This document shows, in pieces, positions 44,712-53,522 of a stretch of DNA of 64,000 nucleotides. A model generated the notes under the pieces. That model made no database searches, had not been told where the DNA came from, and was given only the letters and a program-made list of their open reading frames with translations. The translations under genes and the position numbers were made by a program. Origin of the DNA: Paraburkholderia sp. BL25I1N1. GTDB taxonomy: Bacteria > Pseudomonadota > Gammaproteobacteria > Burkholderiales > Burkholderiaceae. The DNA is taken from contig NZ_PVZB01000018.1 of the NCBI RefSeq assembly GCF_003002025.1, forward strand, positions 1 to 64,000, in the 5' to 3' direction. Each line of letters opens with the position of its first letter. Within the stretch, counting starts at the first letter, position 1.

Positions 44712-45413
44712 TTATTTCTGGTCTGCTTTCTGGCCCGCTTTCACGTTCGCTTCGCGGCTTTCCTCGCGGCACCGTTCGAGCAGCGCTTCGAGCGCGCGGT
44801 CGGGCATGCCGCTCTCACGCAGCGCATGGACCGTTCGGCTGACGTAGTCGAGCGTGGTGCCGTAGCGGCCGCTCGCGCAGCCGAACACGGTTTTGACAAT
44901 CTCGTCGCGCAGCTTGCCGGTGTAGGTCGGCACGTCACGGCGCATGACGAAGGCGAGTGCGTCGACGCGCCGGCCGTCGGCGAGCACGCACGGCAGCCAC
45001 GCCGGCCGGTATGAACCCATCGCCATTTCGCGGCGCCAGAGCGCTTCGAGATGCGGCATCGAGCCTTCGGCCGCGAGCCGGAATGCGATGCCGGTGCACG
45101 AGCCGCCGCGATCGAGCGCCAGCACGAGTCCGGGCTGTTCGGGCGTGCCACGATTCACGCGCGACCACAGATACAGCCCACGGTGATAGCCGTGGACTTT
45201 GGAGCGGGTGGCTTCGACGGTAGGCAGGCCAGGATTCCAGATCAGCGACCCGTAGCCGAAGAGCCATAGGTCGCTTTTGCGGTCCCAGTCGCGCAACGTG
45301 CAGTCGAGCGACGCGCGCAACTCCTCGTCCGTCAGAAGCCGCGATTCGCCGAGCGCCGGCGGATAGTCCGGGCACGGTGTTCGGGTGTCGGCTTCAGGAG
45401 AAGAGAGGCTCAC
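44712..45413 (-). CDS. ChaC-like gamma-glutamylcyclotransferase
   Basis: The 233-residue protein has the ChaC glycine loop WLFGYGSLIWNPG (residues 50-62), then VHGYHRGLYLWSRVNRGTPEQPGLVLALDRGGSC and ALWRREMAMGSYRPAWL. This family cleaves glutathione to 5-oxoproline and Cys-Gly in the cytosol. It is inserted on the same strand between ybeY and corC, where enterobacteria have no such gene. Gene name chaC is avoided because it is not next to chaA. Confidence 0.9.
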   Translation of the reverse strand: MSLSSPEADTRTPCPDYPPALGESRLLTDEELRASLDCTLRDWDRKSDLWLFGYGSLIWNPGLPTVEATRSKVHGYHRGLYLWSRVNRGTPEQPGLVLALDRGGSCTGIAFRLAAEGSMPHLEALWRREMAMGSYRPAWLPCVLADGRRVDALAFVMRRDVPTYTGKLRDEIVKTVFGCASGRYGTTLDYVSRTVHALRESGMPDRALEALLERCREESREANVKAGQKADQK

Positions 45414-45461
45414 GATGGTTTTGAACGGATTGGACGTTGGCGACGCGCGGGTGATCGACGC

Positions 45462-45923
45462 CTACTGGTACGGATCGGGAAAGCCAAGCTTGCCGAGGAT
45501 TTCCGTTTCGATGGCTTCCATTTCCTCGGCTTCTTCCTCGACTTCGTGGTCGTAGCCCTGGGCGTGGAGCGTGCCGTGCACGAGCAGATGCGCGTAATGC
45601 GCAATGAGCGGCTTGCCCTGTTCGGCGGCTTCTTTCTCGACCACCGGACAGCAGAGGATCAGGTCGCCCGTCACGGGATCGTCTTCCGATTCGGCGTAGG
45701 CGAAGGTCAGCACGTTGGTCGAATAATCCTTGCCGCGATAGGTGCGGTTCAGCGTGCGGCCTTCTTCGGCATCGACGAAACGCACCGTCAGTTCGCCGTC
45801 CGCGAAGAGCGCCGCCTTGATCCAGCCGGCCACGGTGGCGCGCGGCAGCAGCGCCTTGTGTTCCGGCCAGGTCCTGGCGGCGGGGAATTGCAGATTCAAC
45901 GTCAGTTTCGGGGCGCGGCTCAT
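45462..45923 (-). CDS. ybeY: Endoribonuclease YbeY
   Basis: The 153-residue zinc RNase has the three-histidine signature HGTLHAQGYDH (His116, His120, His126) and STNVLTFAYAES. It acts in 16S rRNA 3'-end maturation and 70S quality control. It lies 48 bp downstream of phoH on the same strand. Confidence 0.97.
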   Translation of the reverse strand: MSRAPKLTLNLQFPAARTWPEHKALLPRATVAGWIKAALFADGELTVRFVDAEEGRTLNRTYRGKDYSTNVLTFAYAESEDDPVTGDLILCCPVVEKEAAEQGKPLIAHYAHLLVHGTLHAQGYDHEVEEEAEEMEAIETEILGKLGFPDPYQ

Positions 45924-45971
45924 GCGGTGTCGTTTTAATGCTTTCGTTGCGTTCTTTATAGCTGCGGGCGC

Positions 45972-47045
45972 TTAGCGCGAATCCGCCGGACTGGCGGTTT
46001 TCTGCGAATGCGCATCGTACGCCTCCACAATTCGCGCGACCAGCGGATGCCGCACCACGTCCGCGCTGGTAAAGCGTGTCAGCGCGATGCCGCGCACATC
46101 GGCCAGCACCTGCTGCGCTTCGATCAGCCCGCTCTTGTGGCCGCGCGGCAAGTCGACCTGAGTCGTGTCGCCGGTGACCACCGCCTTCGAGCCGAAGCCG
46201 ATCCGCGTGAGGAACATCTTCATCTGTTCGGGCGTGGTGTTCTGCGCCTCGTCGAGGATGATGAACGCGTGATTCAGCGTGCGGCCGCGCATGTAGGCGA
46301 GCGGCGCGATTTCGATCATTTGCCGCTCGAACATCTTGGCGGTCTTGTCGAAGCCGAGCAGATCGTACAGCGCGTCGTACAAAGGACGCAGATACGGATC
46401 GACCTTTTGCGCCAGATCGCCCGGCAGGAAGCCGAGCCGCTCGCCCGCTTCGACAGCCGGACGCGTCAGCACGATGCGTTTGACCTGGTCGCGTTCGAGC
46501 GCGTCCACCGCGCAAGCCACCGCGAGATAGGTCTTGCCGGTGCCGGCCGGGCCAATGCCGAAGGTCACGTCGTGCGAGATGATCTGCTTCAGATACTCGC
46601 GCTGCGCCGGCGTGCGGCCGCGCAGGTCGGCGCGCCGCGTGTACAGCTTCGGGCCGAGTTCTTCGATGTCGTCGTCGCCGGCGTCGGCGGGCTCGTCGAA
46701 CGGATGATCCGGATTGCCGGGGAAACGCGGGTCCAGCGCTTCCGTGCCATGGCCGTTGCCGTTCGTGCGACGCCGTGCCGGCTGACGCACTTCAACGAGC
46801 GCGAGCTGGATATCGTCGACCGACAGTGGCTTCTGCGAGTTGTCGTAGAACTTTTCGAGCGCGGTGAGCGCGAGTTTCGCGCCGCGCCCGCGAATCGTGA
46901 TGCGGTGGCCACGGCGTTGCAGCGTTACGTCGAGCGCCTGCTCGATCTGGCGCAGATTCTCGTCGAGCGGGCCGCAGAGGTTGGCGAGCCGCGCGTTGTC
47001 TTCGCGCGGTGCGGTGAATTCCAGATGCTGCTGAGTGGTCTTCAA
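45972..47045 (-). CDS. ybeZ: PhoH-like ATPase (YbeZ)
   Basis: The 357-residue protein has Walker A GPAGTGKT (165-172) and the PhoH stretches LTRPAVEAGERLGFLPGDL and AFIILDEAQNTTPEQMK. The N-terminal 85 residues form a nucleic-acid-binding-like region joined by a variable Asn/Gly/Asp-rich linker (about 90-130). It is thought to work with YbeY in rRNA processing. It sits between miaB and ybeY. Confidence 0.94.
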   Translation of the reverse strand: MKTTQQHLEFTAPREDNARLANLCGPLDENLRQIEQALDVTLQRRGHRITIRGRGAKLALTALEKFYDNSQKPLSVDDIQLALVEVRQPARRRTNGNGHGTEALDPRFPGNPDHPFDEPADAGDDDIEELGPKLYTRRADLRGRTPAQREYLKQIISHDVTFGIGPAGTGKTYLAVACAVDALERDQVKRIVLTRPAVEAGERLGFLPGDLAQKVDPYLRPLYDALYDLLGFDKTAKMFERQMIEIAPLAYMRGRTLNHAFIILDEAQNTTPEQMKMFLTRIGFGSKAVVTGDTTQVDLPRGHKSGLIEAQQVLADVRGIALTRFTSADVVRHPLVARIVEAYDAHSQKTASPADSR

Positions 47046-47104
47046 GGCGGTGGGTCGATCCTGTCGGTTTCGATACGCGGGTTGGCGGCGCGGGTTTGCG
47101 TCGC

Positions 47105-48478
47105 TTAGTGGGTCGTGGCCGGGGCGTCGTCATGAACCAGCACGAGCTCGCCACGTAGCGAATGTGGGTACGCTTTGACGATTTTCACGTCGACCATCTG
47201 GCCGATCAGCCTGGCGTGCGACGCGACCGGCGCCGGGAAATTCACCACGCGGTTGTTCTCGGTGCGGCCGGCGAGTTCGTTCGGATCCTTGCGGGCCGGG
47301 CGCTCGACCAGTATGCGCTCGATCTTGCCGACCATCGAATCGCTGATGCGCTGCACGTTTTCCTCGATGGTGGCCTGCAAATGTTGCAGACGCTCGAGCT
47401 TCACTTCGCGCGGCGTGTCGTCGTGCAGATTCGCGGCCGGCGTGCCGGGACGCGGACTGTAGATGAACGAGAAGCTGGTGTCGTACTTCATCTCGTGCAC
47501 GAGCGCCATCATCTTGTCGAAGTCTTCTTCCGTCTCGCCGGGGAAGCCGACGATCAGGTCCGTGGAGAGCGACAGGTCGGGGCGGATCGCGCGCAGCTTG
47601 CGGATCACGGATTTGTATTCGAGCACCGTATAGCCGCGCTTCATGGCCATCAGGATGCGGTCGGAGCCGTGCTGCACCGGCAAATGCAGGTGGCTGACGA
47701 GCTTCGGCACTTTCGCGTAGGTGTCGATCAGGCGCTGCGTGAATTCCTTCGGATGCGACGTGGTGTAGCGAATCCGTTCGATGCCCGGAATATCCGCGAC
47801 GTATTCGATCAACTGGGCGAAGTCGGCGATTTCTGTCGAACCGAGCGTGAGACCGGCGCGGTAGGCGTTCACGTTCTGGCCGAGCAGCGTGACTTCGCGC
47901 ACGCCCTGGTCGGCGAGGCCGGCGATTTCGGTCAGCACGTCGTCCAGCGGACGCGACACTTCTTCGCCGCGCGTGTATGGCACGACGCAATAGCTGCAGT
48001 ACTTGCTGCAACCTTCCATGATCGACACGAACGCGCTCGGGCCGTCGACGCGCGCCGGCGGCAGGTGATCGAACTTTTCGATTTCCGGGAACGAGATGTC
48101 CACTTGCGCGCGGCCGCTTTCACGGCGCTTGTCGATCATTTGCGGCAGACGGTGCAGTGTTTGCGGGCCGAACACCAGATCGACATACGGCGCGCGCGAC
48201 ACGATTGCCGCGCCTTCCTGGCTCGCCACGCAGCCGCCCACACCGATGATCAGATTCGGATTCGCTTCCTTCAACTCGCGCACGCGGCCGAGGTCGGAAA
48301 ACACTTTTTCCTGCGCCTTTTCGCGCACCGAGCACGTGTTGAACAGAATGACGTCCGCGTCTTCCGGCGTGTCGGTCTTGACGAGTCCTTCAGCCGCGCC
48401 GAGTACGTCGACCATCTTGTCGGAGTCGTACTCGTTCATCTGGCAGCCAAAGGTCTTTACATAAACTTTCTTGGTCAT
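47105..48478 (-). CDS. miaB: tRNA-2-methylthio-N6-isopentenyladenosine synthase MiaB
   Basis: MiaB methylthiolates i6A37 in tRNA. The 457-residue radical-SAM enzyme has the N-terminal cluster cysteines Cys12, Cys49 and Cys83, the radical-SAM triad CSKYCSYC (157, 161, 164) and a C-terminal TRAM domain. It heads the miaB-phoH-ybeY-chaC-corC-lnt cluster on the minus strand. Confidence 0.97.
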   Translation of the reverse strand: MTKKVYVKTFGCQMNEYDSDKMVDVLGAAEGLVKTDTPEDADVILFNTCSVREKAQEKVFSDLGRVRELKEANPNLIIGVGGCVASQEGAAIVSRAPYVDLVFGPQTLHRLPQMIDKRRESGRAQVDISFPEIEKFDHLPPARVDGPSAFVSIMEGCSKYCSYCVVPYTRGEEVSRPLDDVLTEIAGLADQGVREVTLLGQNVNAYRAGLTLGSTEIADFAQLIEYVADIPGIERIRYTTSHPKEFTQRLIDTYAKVPKLVSHLHLPVQHGSDRILMAMKRGYTVLEYKSVIRKLRAIRPDLSLSTDLIVGFPGETEEDFDKMMALVHEMKYDTSFSFIYSPRPGTPAANLHDDTPREVKLERLQHLQATIEENVQRISDSMVGKIERILVERPARKDPNELAGRTENNRVVNFPAPVASHARLIGQMVDVKIVKAYPHSLRGELVLVHDDAPATTH

Positions 48479-48629
48479 TGAATTTCGCCGGTCGCAGTGG
48501 TTAACCTGGGGGCGTCGTTTAAAAAGGTGAACAGGGCGAAACGTGCGAGCGGGCCGCGGGGCGGCGCTTGTTTACCGTTATGGGCCGCCGTGGGCAGCTT
48601 TCGGGGCACGTTTGCAGCGTAGCTCAATA

Positions 48630-49613
48630 TTATAGCCCTTCGCGCGATGCGGTTTCCCCGGCCGCCTCGCCGTGCGCACGCTCCGGCGGCAAGCCCAGCA
48701 GGCCTTCCAGTTCGTCCGACACCTGCGCGAAACGCTCGCTCAGAAAATCCAGCAACACGCGCACGCGCGGCGCCATGAAGCGGTTGCGATGGTAGAGCGC
48801 GTGCAGCGGCGCGTCCGGATAACGCCATTCCGGCAGCAGGATTTTCAGGCCGTCGGCGCGCAGGTCGGCTTCCACGTCCCACATCGACTTGATCGCGATG
48901 CCGTAGCCGCGCAGCGCCCATTCGCGGGCGACCGCGCCGTCGTTGGTTTCGCGGGCGGTGTCGAACGGCACGGTGTAGTGCTGCACCTCGTCGCCGCGCG
49001 TGAAGCGCCACTCGTTCGCCAGCCCGGCGGCGGTGGCCAGCACGATGCAGTCGAAATTGGCCAGATCGTGCGGATCCTTCGGCTCGCCCTTGCGCGCGAT
49101 GTAGTCCGGCGACGCGCACAGCACGCGCCGGTTCGGCGCCAGCTTGCGGGCGACCAGCGAACTGTCCTGGGGCACGCCGAAGCGGATCGCCAGATCGATG
49201 TCTTCCTGCACCAGGTTCGCCAGCGAGTCCGACAGTGTGAGCGCGAAGGTCACTTCCGGATACAGCGCGTTGAATTCGTCGAGCCAGTGCATCAGCAGAT
49301 TGCGGCCGAAGTCCGAGGTCGCCGACACCCGCACCTTGCCGCGCACGACACCTTGACCGGCTTGCAAGGCCGCTTCGGCGTCGTCGAGCGATTGCAGCGC
49401 CTGACGGCAGCAGTTCAGGTACAGGCGGCCTTCGTCAGTGAGCCTGAGTTGACGGGTGGTGCGCTCGAACAGGCGCGCTTTGAGGCCGGCTTCGAGCTTG
49501 GCAAGGCGCGCGCTGGCGGCGGCGGGCGTCAGTCCCAGCTTGCGGCCGGCGGCCGACAGGCTGCCCTGCTGCGCCGCTTCGACGAACAGGCGGATGTCAC
49601 CGAGGTTGTCCAT
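48630..49613 (-). CDS. LysR-family regulator
   Basis: The protein of about 327 residues has an N-terminal HTH (DIRLFVEAAQQGSLSAAGRKLGLTPAAASARLAKLE) and a substrate-binding domain of the AaeR/DsdC-like type. The start at 49613 (MDNLGDIRLF) is preferred to 49649. It is divergent from the VOC-MFS pair, separated by 109 bp, so it probably controls them, with an unknown inducer. Confidence 0.9.
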   Translation of the reverse strand: MDNLGDIRLFVEAAQQGSLSAAGRKLGLTPAAASARLAKLEAGLKARLFERTTRQLRLTDEGRLYLNCCRQALQSLDDAEAALQAGQGVVRGKVRVSATSDFGRNLLMHWLDEFNALYPEVTFALTLSDSLANLVQEDIDLAIRFGVPQDSSLVARKLAPNRRVLCASPDYIARKGEPKDPHDLANFDCIVLATAAGLANEWRFTRGDEVQHYTVPFDTARETNDGAVAREWALRGYGIAIKSMWDVEADLRADGLKILLPEWRYPDAPLHALYHRNRFMAPRVRVLLDFLSERFAQVSDELEGLLGLPPERAHGEAAGETASREGL

Positions 49614-49722
49614 GAGGAATCTTTCAAATGAGATTTGAAAATGCTTCAAATGCTACGCCAATTATCAAATTGACATGCAGCCCCGACAATGCGCTCATGG
49701 AAAACCCTGAGACTGCTACGCC

Positions 49723-50121
49723 ATGCAACTCGATCACGCGACCATCGTCACTGCCGACCTCGACACGGCCCGGCGTTTTTTCGTCGACGTCGCCGGGCTG
49801 ACCGAAGGCGCCCGGCCGCCGTTTTCGATTGACGGCTACTGGCTGTACGCGAACGGCCGCCCGCTGATTCACCTGATCGACGCGACAGCGCCCGCCGCGG
49901 GTGGCAGGACGGCGCCGCGCATCGACCACATCGCCTTCCGGCTGGAGAGCGCCGCCGAATGGCAGGCGCTGCTCGGTCGCCTGCACGCGCACGGCGTCGA
50001 CTTTCAAACCGCGCGCGTGCCGCAGATGGGACCGCAAGAGGCACAGGCGCAACTGTTCGTGGCGCTCGCGCCGGGCGTCGTCGTCGAATTCGTGACCGCG
50101 CTGCATCACGCTCAAATTTAG
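49723..50121 (+). CDS. VOC-family (glyoxalase/bleomycin resistance-like) protein
   Basis: The 132-residue single-domain VOC protein has QLDHATIVTADLDTARRFFVDVAGL and PRIDHIAFRL, giving candidate metal ligands His4 and the His in IDHIAF. Members are metalloenzymes, lyases or binding proteins, so function is open. The MFS gene follows 16 bp later, suggesting a detoxification or resistance pair under the LysR regulator. Confidence 0.85.
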   Translation: MQLDHATIVTADLDTARRFFVDVAGLTEGARPPFSIDGYWLYANGRPLIHLIDATAPAAGGRTAPRIDHIAFRLESAAEWQALLGRLHAHGVDFQTARVPQMGPQEAQAQLFVALAPGVVVEFVTALHHAQI

Positions 50122-50137
50122 AACCTGGAGAAGAGAA

Positions 50138-51304
50138 ATGCCCATTCCATTACTCGCGCTGGCGATCAGCGCATTCGCAATCGGCACGACAGAGTTCGTG
50201 ATCATGGGCTTGCTGCCCGAGGTCGCGCACGATCTGGCGGTGTCGATTCCGTCGGCGGGATTGCTGGTGAGCGGCTACGCGCTCGGCGTCGCGGTCGGCG
50301 CGCCGCTGCTCGCGGTGGTGACCAGCAAGATGCCGCGCAAGCTGGCGTTGCAGTTGCTGATGGGCGTGTTCATTGTCGGCAATACGCTGTGCGCGGTCGC
50401 GTCCAGCTATTCCGTGCTGATGATCGCGCGCGTGGTGACGTCGTTCGCGCACGGTTCGTTCTTCGGCATCGGCGCGGTGGTGGCGGCTTCGCTCGTGCCG
50501 GCCGAAAAGCGCGCCAGCGCGATCGCGCTCATGTTCACCGGCCTGACGCTCGCGAACGTGCTCGGCGTGCCGTTCGGCACGTTCGTCGGCCAGGAATTCG
50601 GCTGGCGCGCGGCGTTCTGGATTGTCAGCGCGTTCGGCGTGCTGTCGCTCGCGGGCGTGACGGCGCTGGTGCCGAATCGTCATGATGCCGGCCCGGTCGG
50701 CCTCGGTCATGAAGTGCGCGTGTTGAAGGATCCGCAAGTCTGGACCGCGCTCGCGATGACGGTGCTCGGCTTCGGCGGCGTGTTCGTCGTGTTCACCTAT
50801 ATCGCGCCGATTCTCGAGCAGGTGAGCGGCTTCTCGCCGCGCGGCGTGACGCTGATCCTGGTGCTGTTCGGCGTGGGTCTGACGATCGGTAATACGATCG
50901 GCGGCAAGCTGGCGGACCGTGCGCTGATGCCGTCGCTGATGGGCATTCTGGTGGCGCTCGCGGTGGTGATGGCGATCTTCGCGCGCACGAGCCATTCGCA
51001 GGTGGCCGCGGCGATCACGATCTTCGTATGGGGCATTGCCGCGTTCGCCACGGTGCCGCCGTTGCAGATGCGCGTAGTCGAGAAAGCGGCCGCGGCGCCG
51101 AATCTGGCTTCGACGCTGAATATCGGTGCGTTCAACGTCGGCAATGCGGGCGGCGCGTGGCTCGGCGGCCTGGTGATCAATCACGGCCATTCGCTCGATA
51201 CCTTGCCGTGGGTGGCGGCGGCGGTCAGCGTGGCGGCATTGCTGTTGACGTGGTTCGCGGCGCGCATGGACGCGCCGGCGACGACGGTGGCGCAGCGGGC
51301 GTGA
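50138..51304 (+). CDS. MFS efflux transporter (AraJ/YdhP-type, DHA1)
   Basis: The 388-residue protein has about 12 membrane segments and the DHA1 motif set: AISAFAIGTTEFVIMGLLPEVA at the start, GFGGVFVVFTYIAPIL in the middle and GGKLADRALMP. Relatives export arabinose-like sugars, purines or drugs. Cotranscribed with the VOC gene. Substrate unknown. Confidence 0.9.
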   Translation: MPIPLLALAISAFAIGTTEFVIMGLLPEVAHDLAVSIPSAGLLVSGYALGVAVGAPLLAVVTSKMPRKLALQLLMGVFIVGNTLCAVASSYSVLMIARVVTSFAHGSFFGIGAVVAASLVPAEKRASAIALMFTGLTLANVLGVPFGTFVGQEFGWRAAFWIVSAFGVLSLAGVTALVPNRHDAGPVGLGHEVRVLKDPQVWTALAMTVLGFGGVFVVFTYIAPILEQVSGFSPRGVTLILVLFGVGLTIGNTIGGKLADRALMPSLMGILVALAVVMAIFARTSHSQVAAAITIFVWGIAAFATVPPLQMRVVEKAAAAPNLASTLNIGAFNVGNAGGAWLGGLVINHGHSLDTLPWVAAAVSVAALLLTWFAARMDAPATTVAQRA

Positions 51305-51358
51305 GCGTGCTTGAGTCCGTGAATCGCCGCGCCCGCGCCCTTATGAAAAATTCGCACA

Positions 51359-51388
51359 AGCATTGCGGAAAACGTCCTCCGCAATGCT
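51359..51388. repeat. 11-bp inverted repeat upstream of the Xre-cupin gene
   Basis: AGCATTGCGGA and TCCGCAATGCT are perfect arms around an 8-nt loop, with no T run. It lies about 104 bp upstream of the Xre-cupin start and 55 bp after the MFS stop. It may be an operator or a structured RNA end. Confidence 0.55.
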
Positions 51389-51491
51389 GATAACAGTGTG
51401 AAGATAACTTCGTTGGGCGTGGCGCGGCGCGATGCTATCTTGCTTCCACTAACCGTTTGCCCGCCGTCCGGCGGCGCTCCTGGAGGCAATC

Positions 51492-52181
51492 ATGCATTCC
51501 CCGCTTGCGCTGGTTCGCGATCCCACGGCTGACACCGATACGTCGCCGCGCGCCGCTGAACCCTTCGATGCACTTGAACATCTGGTCGGCGTGAACCTCG
51601 CCCGTTTGCGCGCCGAGCGGCAACTGTCGCTCGACGCTTTGGCTCGCGCGTCCGGCGTCTCTCGCGCCATGCTCGCGCAGATCGAGTCGGCGCGCAGCGT
51701 GCCGTCCATCAAGGTGCTGTGCAAGGTGGCGGCGGCGTTGAAGGTGTCGGTGGCGGCATTCTTGCGGCGTCACGCGACCAACGGCTTCGAGCATTTGCCG
51801 GCGGAGCGTTCGTCGCGTGTCGTCAGTTCGAACGGACGCTATTCGGCCCGGCCGCTTTATCCCGACGCCGAGCCGACCGCCGCCGAGTTTCACGAATTGC
51901 GTATCGCGCCGCTGCACACCGAAGCCGGTACGCGCCGCGCGCCTGGCACCACGGTGAATCTGGTGGTGAGCGAGGGCACGCTGGAAGTCAGCGTCCACGA
52001 TCAACGCCAGTTGCTGGCCACGGGCGACGCGATCGTGTTCGACGCCGACCAGCCGCATAGCCTGCGCAATCCTGGCGACACGGAAGCGCGCGCGTTTCGC
52101 GTGACGTTGAAAGCGGAGACGCCGCCGCGCTGGGACGTTCAAACGCACCATGAGCCGGCGCGCGAGGCCGCGCCGGTTTGA
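51492..52181 (+). CDS. Xre-family regulator with cupin sensor domain
   Basis: The 229-residue protein has a Cro/C1-type HTH at about residues 37-92 (LSLDALARASGVSRAMLAQIESARSVPSIKVLCKVAAAL) and a C-terminal cupin domain (about 150-215; DAIVFDADQPHSLRNPG) that should bind a small ligand. Such regulators often control amino acid, polyamine or small-acid catabolism. It is monocistronic, with GGAGG upstream of ATG 51492. Target unknown. Confidence 0.9.
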   Translation: MHSPLALVRDPTADTDTSPRAAEPFDALEHLVGVNLARLRAERQLSLDALARASGVSRAMLAQIESARSVPSIKVLCKVAAALKVSVAAFLRRHATNGFEHLPAERSSRVVSSNGRYSARPLYPDAEPTAAEFHELRIAPLHTEAGTRRAPGTTVNLVVSEGTLEVSVHDQRQLLATGDAIVFDADQPHSLRNPGDTEARAFRVTLKAETPPRWDVQTHHEPAREAAPV

Positions 52182-52302
52182 TCGGTATCGTTGACGGACG
52201 GATTTGCTCCGAGCCGGAGATCTCCGTCTGACGAGTAGGGTTGCGCTGCAGGTGCGGCGCGACTGCTGTATGCTTTGCCAGCCGGTCGATCCGGCAATCA
52301 GT

Positions 52303-52478
52303 GCGTCTTCAGGGCGGGGCGAAATTCCCCACCGGCGGTATGCCGGCAACGCGAAAGCGTGAGCCGGTGAGCCCGCGAGCGCCCACGTCGTACGGTCTTC
52401 CGAACAGGAAAGACTGAAGTGGGGTCAGCAGATCTGGTGAGAAGCCAGGGCCGACGGTTAGAGTCCGGATGGAAGAAG
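52303..52478 (+). promoter_or_regulatory. FMN riboswitch (RFN element)
   Basis: The conserved core reads GTCTTCAGGGCGGGG, ATTCCCCACCGGCGGTA, GAGCCCGCGAGCG, GGTCAGCAGATCTGGTGAGA and CCGACGGTTAGAGTCCGGATG in the right order. FMN binding should lower expression of the ribB gene that starts about 140 nt downstream. No T-run terminator follows, so control of translation or a Rho-type mechanism is more likely than intrinsic termination. Confidence 0.96.
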
Positions 52479-52616
52479 ATGTGCAGATAGTCATGTTCGT
52501 TTCCGTGGCGCCGCTTGCAGGTCGAGGCGGTGCGCGAGCGTCGCTTTGCGCGGCGTTCAACGGCGCGTCTTTGTCTGTTTGCAATGCCCTGAAACGTTTC
52601 TCGCCCAACTTTTGCG

Positions 52617-53351
52617 ATGAGCGTTTCAATCATGACCTTTGCTACTTTCCCTGCTCCGTCGACGATTGCGGATAGCGCATTCCTCGATCTCCCGCTGCTC
52701 GCCACCGAAGCCGTTCCGCCGCGTATCGCCGCCGCCTTGCAAGCCATGCGCGATGGCCGCGCCGTCGTTCTGCAAGACGACCACGACCGTGAGAACGAGG
52801 CCGATCTGATCGTGTCCGCCGAGCGTCTGTCCGTCGAAACCATGGCGTTGCTGATCCGCGAATGCAGCGGCATCGTCTGCCTGTGTTTGCCCGACGAGAA
52901 AATCCGCGCGCTCGAACTGCCGCCCATGTCCGTCAACAACGAAAGCCGTCACGGCACCGCGTTCACGGTCTCGATCGAAGCACGCGACGGCGTGACTACC
53001 GGCGTCTCCGCGCTCGATCGCGTGACGACCATTCGCGCCGCGATCGCCGACACGGCGAAGCCCGCCGATATCGTGCGTCCCGGTCACGTGTTCCCGCTGC
53101 GTGCGCAACCCGGCGGCGTGCTGGCGCGTCGCGGCCACACGGAAGGCACGGTCGATCTCGCGATTCTGGCGGGTCTGAAGCCGGCCGGCGTGCTATGCGA
53201 ACTGATGAACCCGGACGGCACGATGACGCGCGGTGCGGACGTGGAGCGTTTTGCCGCGCAACACAATCTGCCGATGCTGACTATCGCCGAGTTGGTGGAG
53301 TTTCGTCAGGCGCTGGCGCGGGCGCGCGAGTGCGTGGCTGACGAGGTGTGA
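52617..53351 (+). CDS. ribB: 3,4-dihydroxy-2-butanone 4-phosphate synthase
   Basis: RibB makes the four-carbon unit of riboflavin from ribulose-5-phosphate. The 244-residue protein has LQDDHDRENEADLIVSAE, ECSGIVCLCLP, NNESRHGTAFTVSIE, GHVFPLRAQPGG and GHTEGTVDLAILAG, the acidic and histidine active-site set. It lacks the GTP cyclohydrolase II domain, so it is the stand-alone form. An FMN riboswitch precedes it. ATG 52617 or ATG 52632 could be the start; neither has a strong ribosome-binding site. Confidence 0.94.
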   Translation: MSVSIMTFATFPAPSTIADSAFLDLPLLATEAVPPRIAAALQAMRDGRAVVLQDDHDRENEADLIVSAERLSVETMALLIRECSGIVCLCLPDEKIRALELPPMSVNNESRHGTAFTVSIEARDGVTTGVSALDRVTTIRAAIADTAKPADIVRPGHVFPLRAQPGGVLARRGHTEGTVDLAILAGLKPAGVLCELMNPDGTMTRGADVERFAAQHNLPMLTIAELVEFRQALARARECVADEV

Positions 53352-53402
53352 CTCGTGTGCGCGCGTGAGGTGACGCGCGCATGCGCTACCGCGTAGATGC
53401 AA

Positions 53403-53436
53403 AAAAGCCGGCAAGCTTGAATTGCCGGCTTTTCCA
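53403..53436. terminator. Bidirectional terminator after ribB
   Basis: AAAAGCCGGCAA / TTGCCGGCTTTT (12 bp) with a 7-nt loop, flanked by A and T runs. It can also end the minus-strand HAD transcript. Confidence 0.85.
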
Positions 53437-53451
53437 ATTGCCGCGTAACGG

Positions 53452-53490
53452 TTACGGCTGCACGCCGCCGAATTCGCCACGAACGCCGGC
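53452..53490 (-). pseudogene. Diverged duplicate of the 3' end of the HAD phosphatase gene
   Basis: On the minus strand this 39-bp block encodes AGVRGEFGGVQP then a stop. It matches the real C-terminus AGVRGEFGDVQS-stop at 53523-53561, with 32 of 39 bases identical. It lies just beyond the HAD stop and has no start or upstream coding sequence, so it looks like the leftover of a tandem duplication. Confidence 0.6.
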
Positions 53491-53522
53491 ATTGCAGCCG
53501 GCTTTTGCGTTAGCCGCCACTG

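Noticed and set aside
52469..52675. 68-codon ORF after the riboswitch
   Set aside because: It begins inside the riboswitch 3' end and overlaps the ribB start region in another frame; no ribosome-binding site suits it, and the sequence looks like leader rather than coding.
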